This document shows, one piece after another, positions 19,041 to 26,570 of a stretch of 45,703 nt of DNA. The position numbers and the translations under genes are program-made. The stretch lies in assembly GCA_900772445.1 (NCBI GenBank), contig CAAHEL010000082.1, positions 1 to 45,703 on the forward strand, in the 5' to 3' direction. Source of the stretch: Bacilli bacterium. Its GTDB lineage: Bacteria > Bacillota_I > Bacilli_A > RF39 > UBA660. Under the pieces are notes generated by a model. It ran no database searches, was not told where the DNA came from, and saw only the letters and a program-made list of their open reading frames with translations. Numbering within the stretch: the stretch's first letter is position 1; the number at the start of each line of letters is the position of its first letter.

Positions 19041-19066
19041 AATAAAATCCCTTAAAATAAGGGATT
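19041..19066 (-). terminator. Terminator of the sipW operon
   Basis: An 8-bp stem AATCCCTT/AAGGGATT with a four-base loop that overlaps the stop of the 572-residue gene. On the minus strand it is followed by TTATTTTGAT. Confidence 0.75.
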
Positions 19067-20783
19067 ATTCTTTAATTGTTTCACTATAAATTTTTATCGT
19101 TCCAACAAAAACACTATTTTGATAATCATTAGTTATATCATCATAATCTAACCACAAACCTAAAGTAATATCAGCATTTTTTCCACTATCTAATACGCCT
19201 TCATATAAAATATATGTTTCCTTATCAATTTTTTTATTACCTTCTAAAACAGTACCTATTGGTAAAATATTATTTAAAACCTTATTTTCCAAATAAATAG
19301 TATTTGCTACAAGATTATATTTTAAATAAATTGGATTTAATTTTACTGGTGCATAATCTTGATAATTATCACTTACCTCAATTGCAACCATATATCTTAC
19401 CTTATCTTTTCCCTTATTCTCTATTACAAAGTGATTATCATAAATAGATTTATCTTCACTAGGGTCTTCTTCCCCAACTATTTTAGCAATATTTCCATCA
19501 TTATCATAAACTATTTTATCAGTTTCAACTATCCTATAACCATTTTCATCAATTATTATCGAATTACCATCTTTTAAATCTATAACAATTACGCCATCTG
19601 GAGTTGTCTTATGGTCTATTTCATTTACTAAATTATTTACTTGCTTAATATTTCCATTTGAATCATATTTTATATCACTATTTTCATAAACATAATCATA
19701 AGTTCCATCTTTATTTTTTATTAATGCTCCACCATTATCTAAATAAATTATTTCTTTTCCATCAGGGGTTGTTTTTTCCGAAGACATATGTGCATATTTT
19801 GTTTCAATTATTTCTATTACCCTATTATCATTATAAATTATATCTTTACTTTGTCTTACCATTGTACTAGTATTATCTTTTACTATTTCTGCACTACCAT
19901 CACTAAAATAATTTATCTTACTTCCATCTTTTAAATTAATTGTCTTTACTATAGTTGCTTCATTATTACTTGGAAAAGTAATATTAGATAAATCAACATC
20001 TTCAGAATTTCTAATTACATATATCTTATTATCTTTTTCTATCTTTATTGTTCCATCTTCATAATAAGTAATATTATTATCTACCCTTAATTCCTTACTT
20101 ACACCACTCGGATTAATCTTAACTAATCTATTATTTTCAATTACTAACCTAGAACTATTTCTTACTAACATTGCCCTATCCGTTGAAACAATTATTTTAC
20201 AAGAATTATCTGAATAATATATTATAACAGTATTGTCTTCAAGCGTTATTGTTTTTACAATACTTATTTCTTTAGTTTTAGCACCTACAATTATTTCACC
20301 ATTTTCATTAATACCATAATCTCCATTTTTCAAAGAAGATATCCTAGTTATCTTACCATTCGTTTTAATTAACATCGAAGTACCATCAGAAAAGAATGTA
20401 ACAGTACCATTTTTTGTGCTTATTTCTTTAACTACAAATATTACCCCTTCTTTTAAACCAACATTTCCATATCTTTCATAAAATTCTTCATTTGCTTTTC
20501 CACCACTTATTGGTTTCATATTAATAGAGTTTATATTATAGTCATCATCAAACTTTACTACGACATTATTAATATTTGTTACTACTTTAGTTGTTCCTCT
20601 CAAATTAACTAAAGCATAATAAAGTGATACTATTATTGATATTAAAGCAAGTAATATTATCAAAAGAATTAAATATTTATAATATTTTTTATAGAAATAA
20701 AGAAAAGGATTATCAATTACTTCTTCTTCCAGAACGATTTTATTTTGTTTATGTCTTTTTAAATTAAATAAATTAGTTCTCAT
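19065..20783 (-). CDS. Membrane-anchored beta-repeat protein with a TasA-like C-terminus
   Basis: A 572-residue protein. A cytoplasmic N-terminus (about 35 residues) precedes a membrane helix (LILLIILLALISIIVSLYYA). Then comes a long array of short beta-hairpin repeats built around phrases such as VTFFSDGTSMLI, INYFSDGSAEIV and IIYLDNGGALIK (DG/SDG turns). The last 140 residues resemble the fibre subunits: a strand ending ITLGLWLDYDD, then VFVGTIKI, matching the subunits' IVxWI...GTF pattern. It follows sipW by 23 bp with AAGGATG ahead of the ATG. Having one subunit-like end and one membrane-anchored end, it could attach or cap the fibre at the cell surface. No named family is recognised; the anchoring role is inference. 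Confidence 0.75.
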   Translation of the reverse strand: MRTNLFNLKRHKQNKIVLEEEVIDNPFLYFYKKYYKYLILLIILLALISIIVSLYYALVNLRGTTKVVTNINNVVVKFDDDYNINSINMKPISGGKANEEFYERYGNVGLKEGVIFVVKEISTKNGTVTFFSDGTSMLIKTNGKITRISSLKNGDYGINENGEIIVGAKTKEISIVKTITLEDNTVIIYYSDNSCKIIVSTDRAMLVRNSSRLVIENNRLVKINPSGVSKELRVDNNITYYEDGTIKIEKDNKIYVIRNSEDVDLSNITFPSNNEATIVKTINLKDGSKINYFSDGSAEIVKDNTSTMVRQSKDIIYNDNRVIEIIETKYAHMSSEKTTPDGKEIIYLDNGGALIKNKDGTYDYVYENSDIKYDSNGNIKQVNNLVNEIDHKTTPDGVIVIDLKDGNSIIIDENGYRIVETDKIVYDNDGNIAKIVGEEDPSEDKSIYDNHFVIENKGKDKVRYMVAIEVSDNYQDYAPVKLNPIYLKYNLVANTIYLENKVLNNILPIGTVLEGNKKIDKETYILYEGVLDSGKNADITLGLWLDYDDITNDYQNSVFVGTIKIYSETIKE

Positions 20784-20806
20784 AATTCACATCCTTTTCT
20801 TATTAC

Positions 20807-21481
20807 TTATTTTATTTTTTGAACTTTCTTTTTTTGTCCTACCATTTTTACTAGTTTAAATATATCATATGATAATACCGCTAAACAAGGTATTAATATT
20901 GCTATAATCCAACCGCCTTTAGAAGCAAGTAATTGCTGTGCATAACCAAGTTTTGGTATTTTAAATATTACTTCCCCTAAAACATTTTCACCTTTAGTTA
21001 ATACAAAGTCTGGTGATGGATTATTATCCCCTTGAGTTTCAAAAGAATACTTTCCAGTTGCTTGATCTATAAATACTTCATTTACCCTATGAGTAATTAT
21101 TATTCCAGAAAATCTACTATCATCTGATATAAAAGTAATTATATCCCCAACTTTTATATCCTCAACATTTATTTTCTTCGTTACAACAACATCATTTATT
21201 TTAATTTTTGGTTCCATACTACCAGTTAATACAACATAAGCAGCAAACTTTGGAGATGCTACCTCTCCCTTTGCTTCCCTTATTTTTATATCCGCTACAT
21301 AAATAAATAATGCAATACCAATTAACAATAACAATATAAATAAAGCATATGAAAGCACACTTAATATAAATTTAACTGGATTTTCCTTTGCTTTAGTTAT
21401 TTTAACTTTATAGTGTTTGGCAGTTCCAAACAATGTCTTACCCTTATTATCCACTTTTTTACCTCGATTCCTAATATCCAT
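20807..21481 (-). CDS. sipW: SipW-type signal peptidase I
   Basis: Membrane-embedded signal peptidase of the archaeal/ER-like SipW class. An N-terminal helix (LSYALFILLLLIGIALFIYV) is followed by the catalytic serine in VVLTGSMEP, then GDIITF, the catalytic histidine in ITHRVNEV (these enzymes use Ser-His rather than Ser-Lys) and QGDNNPSPD. A second helix (GWIIAILIPCLAVLSY) ends the protein. In B. subtilis SipW removes the signal peptides of TasA and TapA, matching the unusual signals of the neighbouring genes. The start is uncertain. ATG at 21481 overlaps the previous stop by 11 bp; a GTG at 21454 has a better ribosome site (GAGGT). The TTG at 21496 is unlikely. Confidence 0.93.
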   Translation of the reverse strand: MDIRNRGKKVDNKGKTLFGTAKHYKVKITKAKENPVKFILSVLSYALFILLLLIGIALFIYVADIKIREAKGEVASPKFAAYVVLTGSMEPKIKINDVVVTKKINVEDIKVGDIITFISDDSRFSGIIITHRVNEVFIDQATGKYSFETQGDNNPSPDFVLTKGENVLGEVIFKIPKLGYAQQLLASKGGWIIAILIPCLAVLSYDIFKLVKMVGQKKKVQKIK

Positions 21482-22031
21482 ATTGTCTAGATTCAATTAC
21501 TATTGTTCCAGATAATTTATTTCCTTGCTCAAATTGTTCATATGGTTTTGACTCTAACCAAATAATTAAAACAAATTCTCTAGTTTCCACCGGTTTAAAA
21601 TACAAATTATCAATCATTGTTGTAAATCCCTGATTTAAATACCCAGTAGATAATCTCGTACCATTAGAATTATAAATAGCATATCGTATCATATCATTTG
21701 AAAACTCATTTTTAAGTATATTAAAATTTATTGATACCGTTTGTTCTAAAGTTCCATCACTACTAACACCAAATCTATTTCTATAAACATTTTTAGTAGT
21801 ATTAAAACCAGGTTCCTCAATTGGATCTAAAATATCAGTGCTTACTTCATTTCCCTGTATATAGTTTACATCTAATCTACCAGCATAAACTTTAGTCGAA
21901 TCTTTTTCAGCACTATCTGCGACTAAAAAATAAGAATAAGTAATACCAGTAGTTATAATTAAAACCATAACAAAATAAAATATTAATAAATACTTCTCTT
22001 TTTTAGTAAAATCTTTAAAATAATTATTCAT
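21471..22031 (-). CDS. TasA/TapA-like secreted protein, cysteine-free, in the sipW operon
   Basis: A 186-residue protein. The N-terminal signal LIFYFVMVLIITTGITYSYF is of the SipW-dependent type. The C-terminal half contains the strand FVLIIWLESKPYE and ends GNKLSGTIVIES, matching the conserved IVxWI...G-T pattern of the neighbouring fibre subunits. Unlike four of those it has no C-x8-C motif. Its gene overlaps sipW and is read together with sipW and the anchored protein. This resembles the place of tapA in the B. subtilis tapA-sipW-tasA operon, so a minor, initiating or anchoring subunit is a reasonable guess. AGGTAACTAAT precedes the ATG. Confidence 0.75.
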   Translation of the reverse strand: MNNYFKDFTKKEKYLLIFYFVMVLIITTGITYSYFLVADSAEKDSTKVYAGRLDVNYIQGNEVSTDILDPIEEPGFNTTKNVYRNRFGVSSDGTLEQTVSINFNILKNEFSNDMIRYAIYNSNGTRLSTGYLNQGFTTMIDNLYFKPVETREFVLIIWLESKPYEQFEQGNKLSGTIVIESRQYGY

Positions 22032-22055
22032 ATTAGTTACCTTTCATCTATTATA

Positions 22056-22084
22056 ATGATACCAAATATGAAAAAAAAAATCAA
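22056..22084 (-). promoter_or_regulatory. Promoter of the sipW operon (fibre-gene type)
   Basis: TTGATT-N17-TATCAT on the minus strand, with TTTGG just ahead of the -10. It is one of five similar promoters in this locus. Confidence 0.6.
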
Positions 22085-22087
22085 TAT

Positions 22088-22120
22088 AAATAAAAAAAAA
22101 CATATACAAATTTGTATATG
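22088..22120 (-). terminator. Terminator after the 243-residue fibre subunit gene
   Basis: A 10-bp perfect inverted repeat CATATACAAA/TTTGTATATG followed on the minus strand by TTTTTTTTTATTT. Confidence 0.8.
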
Positions 22121-22126
22121 TAATTA

Positions 22127-22858
22127 TTAATCTGTAGTACCAGTTATCATACCAGAACCACCTGCTACTTCAACAGAAACTGTTCCTTGATATGATAATC
22201 CTTGTTCGTGATTTTGATTTCCTGAACCTTCTGGATCATTATATGGATCATTTGCTAATTCATTTAACCAAATTACTATTTCAAAACTATGTACTTCTCC
22301 TGCTAGAACTGGTACTTGATGTGAAGTTGCTTCTCCACGACCATTATCAAATAATTGAGATGTTAAACCTGTCTTAGCAAAAGTTGTTTTATTTGGATTT
22401 AATTTAGTTTTTGTTCCATCAGTTTTAACATCATAAACCGTATAACTTAAATTATCAAATTCAGTATTTTGTCCTCCTTCAGCAGTAACATCTGTAGTTG
22501 TTAAAATTGTTCCAATAATTGATTGGTCCGTTTTACCCTTTGCATTACTTACTTGGAATCTAAATACAGAACATACTTGATAACCCTTAGCATCAATACA
22601 TTGATCTGCTTCATCTCTACCTTCATTTAAATAAGCCCAATCAACAACTGATTCTTCAGATGGAACCAATTCATTTGCAGTTAATATTGTTCCTTGAACG
22701 TAACTTATTGTTACGGTAGCGGCACTAACTTCGATTGGAGTTGTTCCTTGTACTGCACTTGCGGTGAAGTATGCTAGTGTTGCTCCCATAATTGCTATTA
22801 CTAATGTTAATATACCTAGGATACCAAAAAAGATTCCTTTACTATTTTCCCTATTCAT
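22127..22858 (-). CDS. TasA-like fibre subunit (243 residues)
   Basis: A SipW-dependent-type secreted protein. The signal at about residues 9-33 (GILGILTLVIAIMGATLAYF) ends in the AYFTAS motif typical of the class. The mature part is a TasA-like beta-sandwich with the disulfide-type motif CIDAKGYQVC near residue 82, a strand LSYTVYD, and FEIVIWLNEL followed by YQGTVSVEV near the end. TasA proteins polymerise into extracellular fibres of the biofilm matrix. It has its own promoter and terminator and is read separately from its neighbours. The start has GAGGAGG. The family call is from signal, fold pattern and neighbouring sipW; fibre formation is inferred. Confidence 0.8.
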   Translation of the reverse strand: MNRENSKGIFFGILGILTLVIAIMGATLAYFTASAVQGTTPIEVSAATVTISYVQGTILTANELVPSEESVVDWAYLNEGRDEADQCIDAKGYQVCSVFRFQVSNAKGKTDQSIIGTILTTTDVTAEGGQNTEFDNLSYTVYDVKTDGTKTKLNPNKTTFAKTGLTSQLFDNGRGEATSHQVPVLAGEVHSFEIVIWLNELANDPYNDPEGSGNQNHEQGLSYQGTVSVEVAGGSGMITGTTD

Positions 22859-22894
22859 TTTATAAAATTCCTCCTCTATTATCTTTACAATATA

Positions 22895-22923
22895 ATAATA
22901 TCAAATACTAATCAAAATTGCAA
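22895..22923 (-). promoter_or_regulatory. Promoter of the 243-residue fibre subunit gene
   Basis: TTGCAA-N17-TATTAT on the minus strand, with TTTGA directly before the -10, giving an extended -10 (TGATATTAT). Confidence 0.65.
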
Positions 22924-22942
22924 GTATTTTTAATTTTTTTTA

Positions 22943-23608
22943 TTAAGATCTTATTGTAGATGTAATACCACTTGCAGCATCCCCAGTAGTTGAACTATGT
23001 CCGTTAAATGTTATAGTACCTGTAAAAGTACCACTATCTGTTTGTGATGCACCAGTTTCACTAATCCATACAACAATATAATAAGTTTGTGAACCTTGTG
23101 GTGCTAACTGTGTAGCAGAAGTAATATTTACAAGCGTAGTTACAGTTTTAGCATTTTTAGCAGCAGTATCAAAACCAGTTCTTGATGAAGCAACAGCCCA
23201 TTTAATATTATCCATCGTCTCAGCATTTAAAGTAAATGTACCAGATATATAATAAGTTACTTCAGAAACATTCTTTACCGTAACTTGATACAATTGACAT
23301 ACCGTATTTCCTCTAGCATCTTTACAATTATTAGTTGTATCAACTGCAGTATTTATAGCACTATCTAATTGGGGAATCAACTTACCACTCGCAGCAGTTG
23401 TCAAATGAGTTACCGTTAATTCAAAAGATCTTGCATTATATGCTGACGAACCAGTAATCGTACTATCAGTTACACTAACACTAAAGAATGCATATGTTGA
23501 ACCAGCAATTGCTACAACTAATGTTAAAATTATTAATACTGAAAAACTTATTCCCTTTCTCTCAGTATCTTTTTCTTCATACTCTACATTATTATTTATC
23601 CCATTCAT
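22943..23608 (-). CDS. TasA-like fibre subunit (221 residues)
   Basis: A secreted protein with a SipW-type signal: a charged N-terminus (EEKDTERKG), the helix ISFSVLIILTLVVAIAGSTY and then AFFSVS. The mature part shares CKDARGNTVC (the C-x8-C motif), the strand IKWAVASS, and YYIVVWISET followed by GTFTGTITFNG with the other subunits. It is Thr/Ser/Ala-rich with few charges, as expected for a fibre protein. I place the start at 23608, where GGAGGAGTTCAA precedes the ATG; an in-frame start 12 codons upstream lacks a ribosome site and would overlap the promoter. It has its own promoter but no clear terminator of its own. Confidence 0.8.
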   Translation of the reverse strand: MNGINNNVEYEEKDTERKGISFSVLIILTLVVAIAGSTYAFFSVSVTDSTITGSSAYNARSFELTVTHLTTAASGKLIPQLDSAINTAVDTTNNCKDARGNTVCQLYQVTVKNVSEVTYYISGTFTLNAETMDNIKWAVASSRTGFDTAAKNAKTVTTLVNITSATQLAPQGSQTYYIVVWISETGASQTDSGTFTGTITFNGHSSTTGDAASGITSTIRS

Positions 23609-23634
23609 TTGAACTCCTCCTATGATATAATATA

Positions 23635-23663
23635 ATAATAACAAAAAAAAACTAAAAATGCAA
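23635..23663 (-). promoter_or_regulatory. Promoter of the 221-residue fibre subunit gene
   Basis: TTGCAT-N17-TATTAT on the minus strand with TTTGT ahead of the -10. It overlaps the terminator of the upstream gene. Confidence 0.55.
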
Positions 23664-23674
23664 TTACTTTTAGT
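23642..23674 (-). terminator. Terminator after the 208-residue fibre subunit gene
   Basis: A 7-bp stem ACTAAAA/TTTTAGT followed by TTTTTTTTGT on the minus strand. The short sequence TTAGTTAATT is repeated just before it (23671-23703). Confidence 0.55.
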
Positions 23675-23697
23675 TAATTTTTAGTTAATTATTTTAG

Positions 23698-24324
23698 TTA
23701 ATTTCTAGAAATAATATTATTATTCATTGACCCAGTAACAACTGCACCTAAAGCAGAATTAAAACTTACCTGTCCTGTAAATGTTCCAGCCTGTTCGTAG
23801 TCTTGTGGTATATTTAAATTTGATATCCATAAAACTATAGTTACTCTTTTTGATTGATTACTAGTCATTTTTATTGCTTCGCCTATTTGAATATCTTCTG
23901 AAGTTGCTAATGTTGGTGGTTGCAAAACTGCAAAATCATTATCATTATCTAATACTGTAAACTTTAAATTTTTAATACTATCACTTTCGTATTTAAAAGT
24001 TAAATATCCAGATTGTTCTTGACCTATATTATTAATTTCAATAGTGTATGCAAGACAAGCACCATTTCCTACTAAATCTAAACACTTATTATCAAACGCT
24101 TTATAAATATCATCATCATTAGTTGGTAGTAGTTCTAATTCACTATATAATGGTGAAACCTTTAATTCCATTACTAGTTTGATGGAACTAACAGACATAT
24201 CACCTCTTGCTGCATTCATATTAGCGGTAAAATAAGCAAATGTTGAACCTATCCCCATTACAATAAAAGTAAGAATACTAAGTACAGCATAAATATTAAG
24301 TTTAAACCCTTTTTTTTGTTCCAT
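23698..24324 (-). CDS. TasA-like fibre subunit (208 residues)
   Basis: A secreted protein with signal helix IYAVLSILTFIVMGIGSTF and the AYFTAN motif, so it is a SipW substrate type. The mature part has CLDLVGNGAC (C-x8-C) near residue 80, LKFTVLDNDNDF, and VTIVLWISNL followed by GTFTGQVSFNS. It is more charged than the other subunits. AAGGAGAAGAGAT precedes the ATG. It has its own promoter and terminator, so its level can differ from those of its neighbours. It could be a minor or alternative fibre component. Confidence 0.8.
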   Translation of the reverse strand: MEQKKGFKLNIYAVLSILTFIVMGIGSTFAYFTANMNAARGDMSVSSIKLVMELKVSPLYSELELLPTNDDDIYKAFDNKCLDLVGNGACLAYTIEINNIGQEQSGYLTFKYESDSIKNLKFTVLDNDNDFAVLQPPTLATSEDIQIGEAIKMTSNQSKRVTIVLWISNLNIPQDYEQAGTFTGQVSFNSALGAVVTGSMNNNIISRN

Positions 24325-24355
24325 ATCTCTTCTCCTTGGACTACTCTATATAAAT

Positions 24356-24384
24356 ATAATATCAAAAATAATATTAAATTGCAA
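24356..24384 (-). promoter_or_regulatory. Promoter of the 208-residue fibre subunit gene
   Basis: TTGCAA-N17-TATTAT on the minus strand, with TTTTTGA ahead of the -10. Confidence 0.65.
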
Positions 24385-24390
24385 TAACTA

Positions 24391-24425
24391 GAAAAGAAAA
24401 AAACACAATTTTGCAATTGTGTTTT
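24391..24425 (-). terminator. Terminator after the major fibre subunit gene
   Basis: An 11-bp perfect stem AAAACACAATT/AATTGTGTTTT with a four-base loop, followed on the minus strand by TTTCTTTTC. Confidence 0.85.
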
Positions 24426-24445
24426 AAATTTTTCTATTTCTACTA

Positions 24446-25570
24446 TTAAGCACCAGCATATGCAGATGTAAATGTAGATGATGCTCCAGTACCACCAGAT
24501 GAGTTAAATGTAACTTGTCCAGCAAAAGTACCAAAGTCGTAATCATTTTGTGGTTGATTGTTTTCAGAAATCCAAACAACGATATAGAATACTTTAGCAT
24601 CTCCATCTTGACCTTTAGCAGCAAGGTAAACACTACCATCATTTGCTAAATTAGTATCAGTAGCTAACGCATAATCTGCAGTTAAGTCATTAGTTGGATC
24701 GATTAAGTCAGTATGTGCTCCGTGTGCTCCAGTTACTGTAGTTGTTGTTGGAGCTTGTCCTGCTGTTGCAGCAGTTTGACCTAAAACGTCAACAAATGTT
24801 TGTCCTGTTGTTGGAGTTCCTACATTAATACCAAATAAGTATTGGTTACCAGTTGTACTAGCAAATGATCTAGTAGTACCATTTGGTAATACTTCATAAA
24901 CACCAGCATCTTTTCCGGTATACATTACAGAATCATATCTTAATAATGAGTTTGGAATAGCATCTGCAGCATCAGCAGCAGCAACTTGATATCTACCAGT
25001 CATTTCTGATGGATTAACAGGTAAAAGTGTTTTTTCAGTAGTTGAAGTTAATGCAGCAGTTGTAGGATCAACTAATCTAGCCCATTTTAAGTGATTCATT
25101 AATGTATCAGCACTTGCTTGAATTTGAGTACCATCTTCTCCTACTGCTAATCCAGCATCCAATGCACCATAAGCAACAAAATCAATTTTACCACTTACAC
25201 TGATAGCAGCAGATCCATTATTTGCAACTCTTATTTTATAAATTTCACAAACTAATGAACCATTAGCATCGATACAAGCTTTGTTTCCTGTAACGTCACT
25301 TCCTTTTAATGCTTCTCCTAGAGCAACATCTAATTGAGGAACCATTACATATTTTGCTTCTGCAGCACTTGCAGCACCTTCACCTTCAGAGTATCCAGTT
25401 AATCTATCAACTTTAACATCCAAACTTGCAGTTGCAGCACTACCAGTGATTAATTGTCCTGAACGTGTTGTTGCAGTGAAGTATGCAAATGTTGCACCAA
25501 TTATTGCTACTATAAGTGTTGCTACACCTATAACACCATAAAAAATTCCCTTTCCGTTATTATTTTCCAT
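24446..25570 (-). CDS. Major TasA-like fibre subunit (374 residues)
   Basis: A secreted protein with the SipW-type signal GVIGVATLIVAIIGATFAYF at about residues 12-31, ending AYFTAT. It shares CIDANGSLVC (C-x8-C, near residue 102), LKWARLVD, and FYIVVWISEN followed by GTFAGQVTFNS with the other subunits. Between the last two landmarks it carries an extra region of about 150 residues, rich in Ala, Thr and Gly. Its DNA is visibly richer in GCA and other Ala codons and in G+C than its neighbours, which fits a highly expressed structural protein. AAAGGAGGA precedes the ATG. It is the first fibre gene after the ATPase-like operon and has its own promoter and terminator. It is the best candidate for the main fibre protein. 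Confidence 0.82.
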   Translation of the reverse strand: MENNNGKGIFYGVIGVATLIVAIIGATFAYFTATTRSGQLITGSAATASLDVKVDRLTGYSEGEGAASAAEAKYVMVPQLDVALGEALKGSDVTGNKACIDANGSLVCEIYKIRVANNGSAAISVSGKIDFVAYGALDAGLAVGEDGTQIQASADTLMNHLKWARLVDPTTAALTSTTEKTLLPVNPSEMTGRYQVAAADAADAIPNSLLRYDSVMYTGKDAGVYEVLPNGTTRSFASTTGNQYLFGINVGTPTTGQTFVDVLGQTAATAGQAPTTTTVTGAHGAHTDLIDPTNDLTADYALATDTNLANDGSVYLAAKGQDGDAKVFYIVVWISENNQPQNDYDFGTFAGQVTFNSSGGTGASSTFTSAYAGA

Positions 25571-25596
25571 TTTCTCTTATCCTCCTTTACTATATC

Positions 25597-25626
25597 AATG
25601 ATATCAAAAATTTTAGGGAAAATCAA
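25597..25626 (-). promoter_or_regulatory. Promoter of the major fibre subunit gene
   Basis: TTGATT-N18-TATCAT on the minus strand, with TTTTTGA ahead of the -10. It is the same type as the other four fibre promoters. Confidence 0.6.
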
Positions 25627-25660
25627 TAGTTTTTAATTAATTTTTATATTTTTTTTTGAA

Positions 25661-25692
25661 AGAAAAAAAAGTCTTATAAAATATGACTTTTT
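25661..25692 (-). terminator. Terminator of the ATPase-like operon
   Basis: Stem AAAAAGTC/GACTTTTT around a short AT loop, followed by TTCTTTC on the minus strand. It starts right after the coiled-coil gene. Confidence 0.75.
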
Positions 25693-25694
25693 AG

Positions 25695-26561
25695 TTATTT
25701 ATTTCCTTCCTTTTGTTCTTCAAACATATCAGTAGTATCAATAAATATATCTTTCTGATCATCATTTAACCCATTCGAAGGTAATACTACATCAGGTAAC
25801 TTTTCTTCAGTTTTTTGTAATGACTCATAAATATTTACTGGTACTACAGTACCTATTTTATCTACTTTAGGCATAGATGTTAATATTTTTTGCTCTTGTT
25901 CTTCTTCTTGTTCTGGTATTTCTTCTTTTTTTATAACTTCTTTAGGTAATTCTTCTTTTTGAGGTAAATCTATTTTTTGTTCTTTTATTTTTTGCTTATT
26001 ATCTAATACTTCATTTAATTCTTGTTCTTGCTTAATAATTCTATTTATATCTAAATTTTCTGGTTCTATTTCCAAACTATCTACTAAACAAAACTCATAT
26101 AATAAATTTAGTATCTCTTGTTTTAATAACTTATTTTTTAATACTTTTATTTTAGATTCATTATTACTTTCTTGTGCTTTAATTATTTCGTCTTTTATAG
26201 ATAGATATTTTTCAATATTTTCTAATCTATCCTTAAATTCTTTTATATTATCTGAATACTTTAAATAACTTAATTCTATATTTAATCCAGTTAATTTCTT
26301 AAAATCATTTAATAACTTTCTTTGTTCGTTATTTTTTTCTTCAACAAAAGCAATAAGATTTTCTAATCTTATTTTTTCCTTATCAAGTGTTGTAGTCATA
26401 GTTATTTTAGATTCTAATTCCTTTTCATATTCCTTATTAAATTCATAATCAAGTTCTATTAACTTATTCTTTAACTCTTCCTTATTATTTATAGAAGAAT
26501 TCTTCTGATATTTCTCTTTTAAGTTATTATATTCAGTAAGTAATTGTTCTTTCCTATTCAT
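25695..26561 (-). CDS. Coiled-coil protein, last gene of the ATPase-like operon
   Basis: A 288-residue cytoplasmic protein, very rich in Lys, Glu and Asn. Residues 1-190 look like long helices with coiled-coil character (for example ELKNKLIELDYEFNKEYEKE). A Glu/Lys/Pro-rich stretch follows at about 195-225. The end contains three less repetitive segments (MPKVDKIGTVVPVNIYESL, LPDVVLPSNGL, DIFIDTTDMFEEQ) that could be short binding peptides. There is no signal peptide or membrane helix. It starts nine bases after the gamma-like gene and shares its transcript, so it probably works with the ATPase-like complex, for example as a stalk, adaptor or cargo-linking protein. No family is recognised. 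Confidence 0.65.
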   Translation of the reverse strand: MNRKEQLLTEYNNLKEKYQKNSSINNKEELKNKLIELDYEFNKEYEKELESKITMTTTLDKEKIRLENLIAFVEEKNNEQRKLLNDFKKLTGLNIELSYLKYSDNIKEFKDRLENIEKYLSIKDEIIKAQESNNESKIKVLKNKLLKQEILNLLYEFCLVDSLEIEPENLDINRIIKQEQELNEVLDNKQKIKEQKIDLPQKEELPKEVIKKEEIPEQEEEQEQKILTSMPKVDKIGTVVPVNIYESLQKTEEKLPDVVLPSNGLNDDQKDIFIDTTDMFEEQKEGNK

Positions 26562-26570
26562 AGTTTCACC

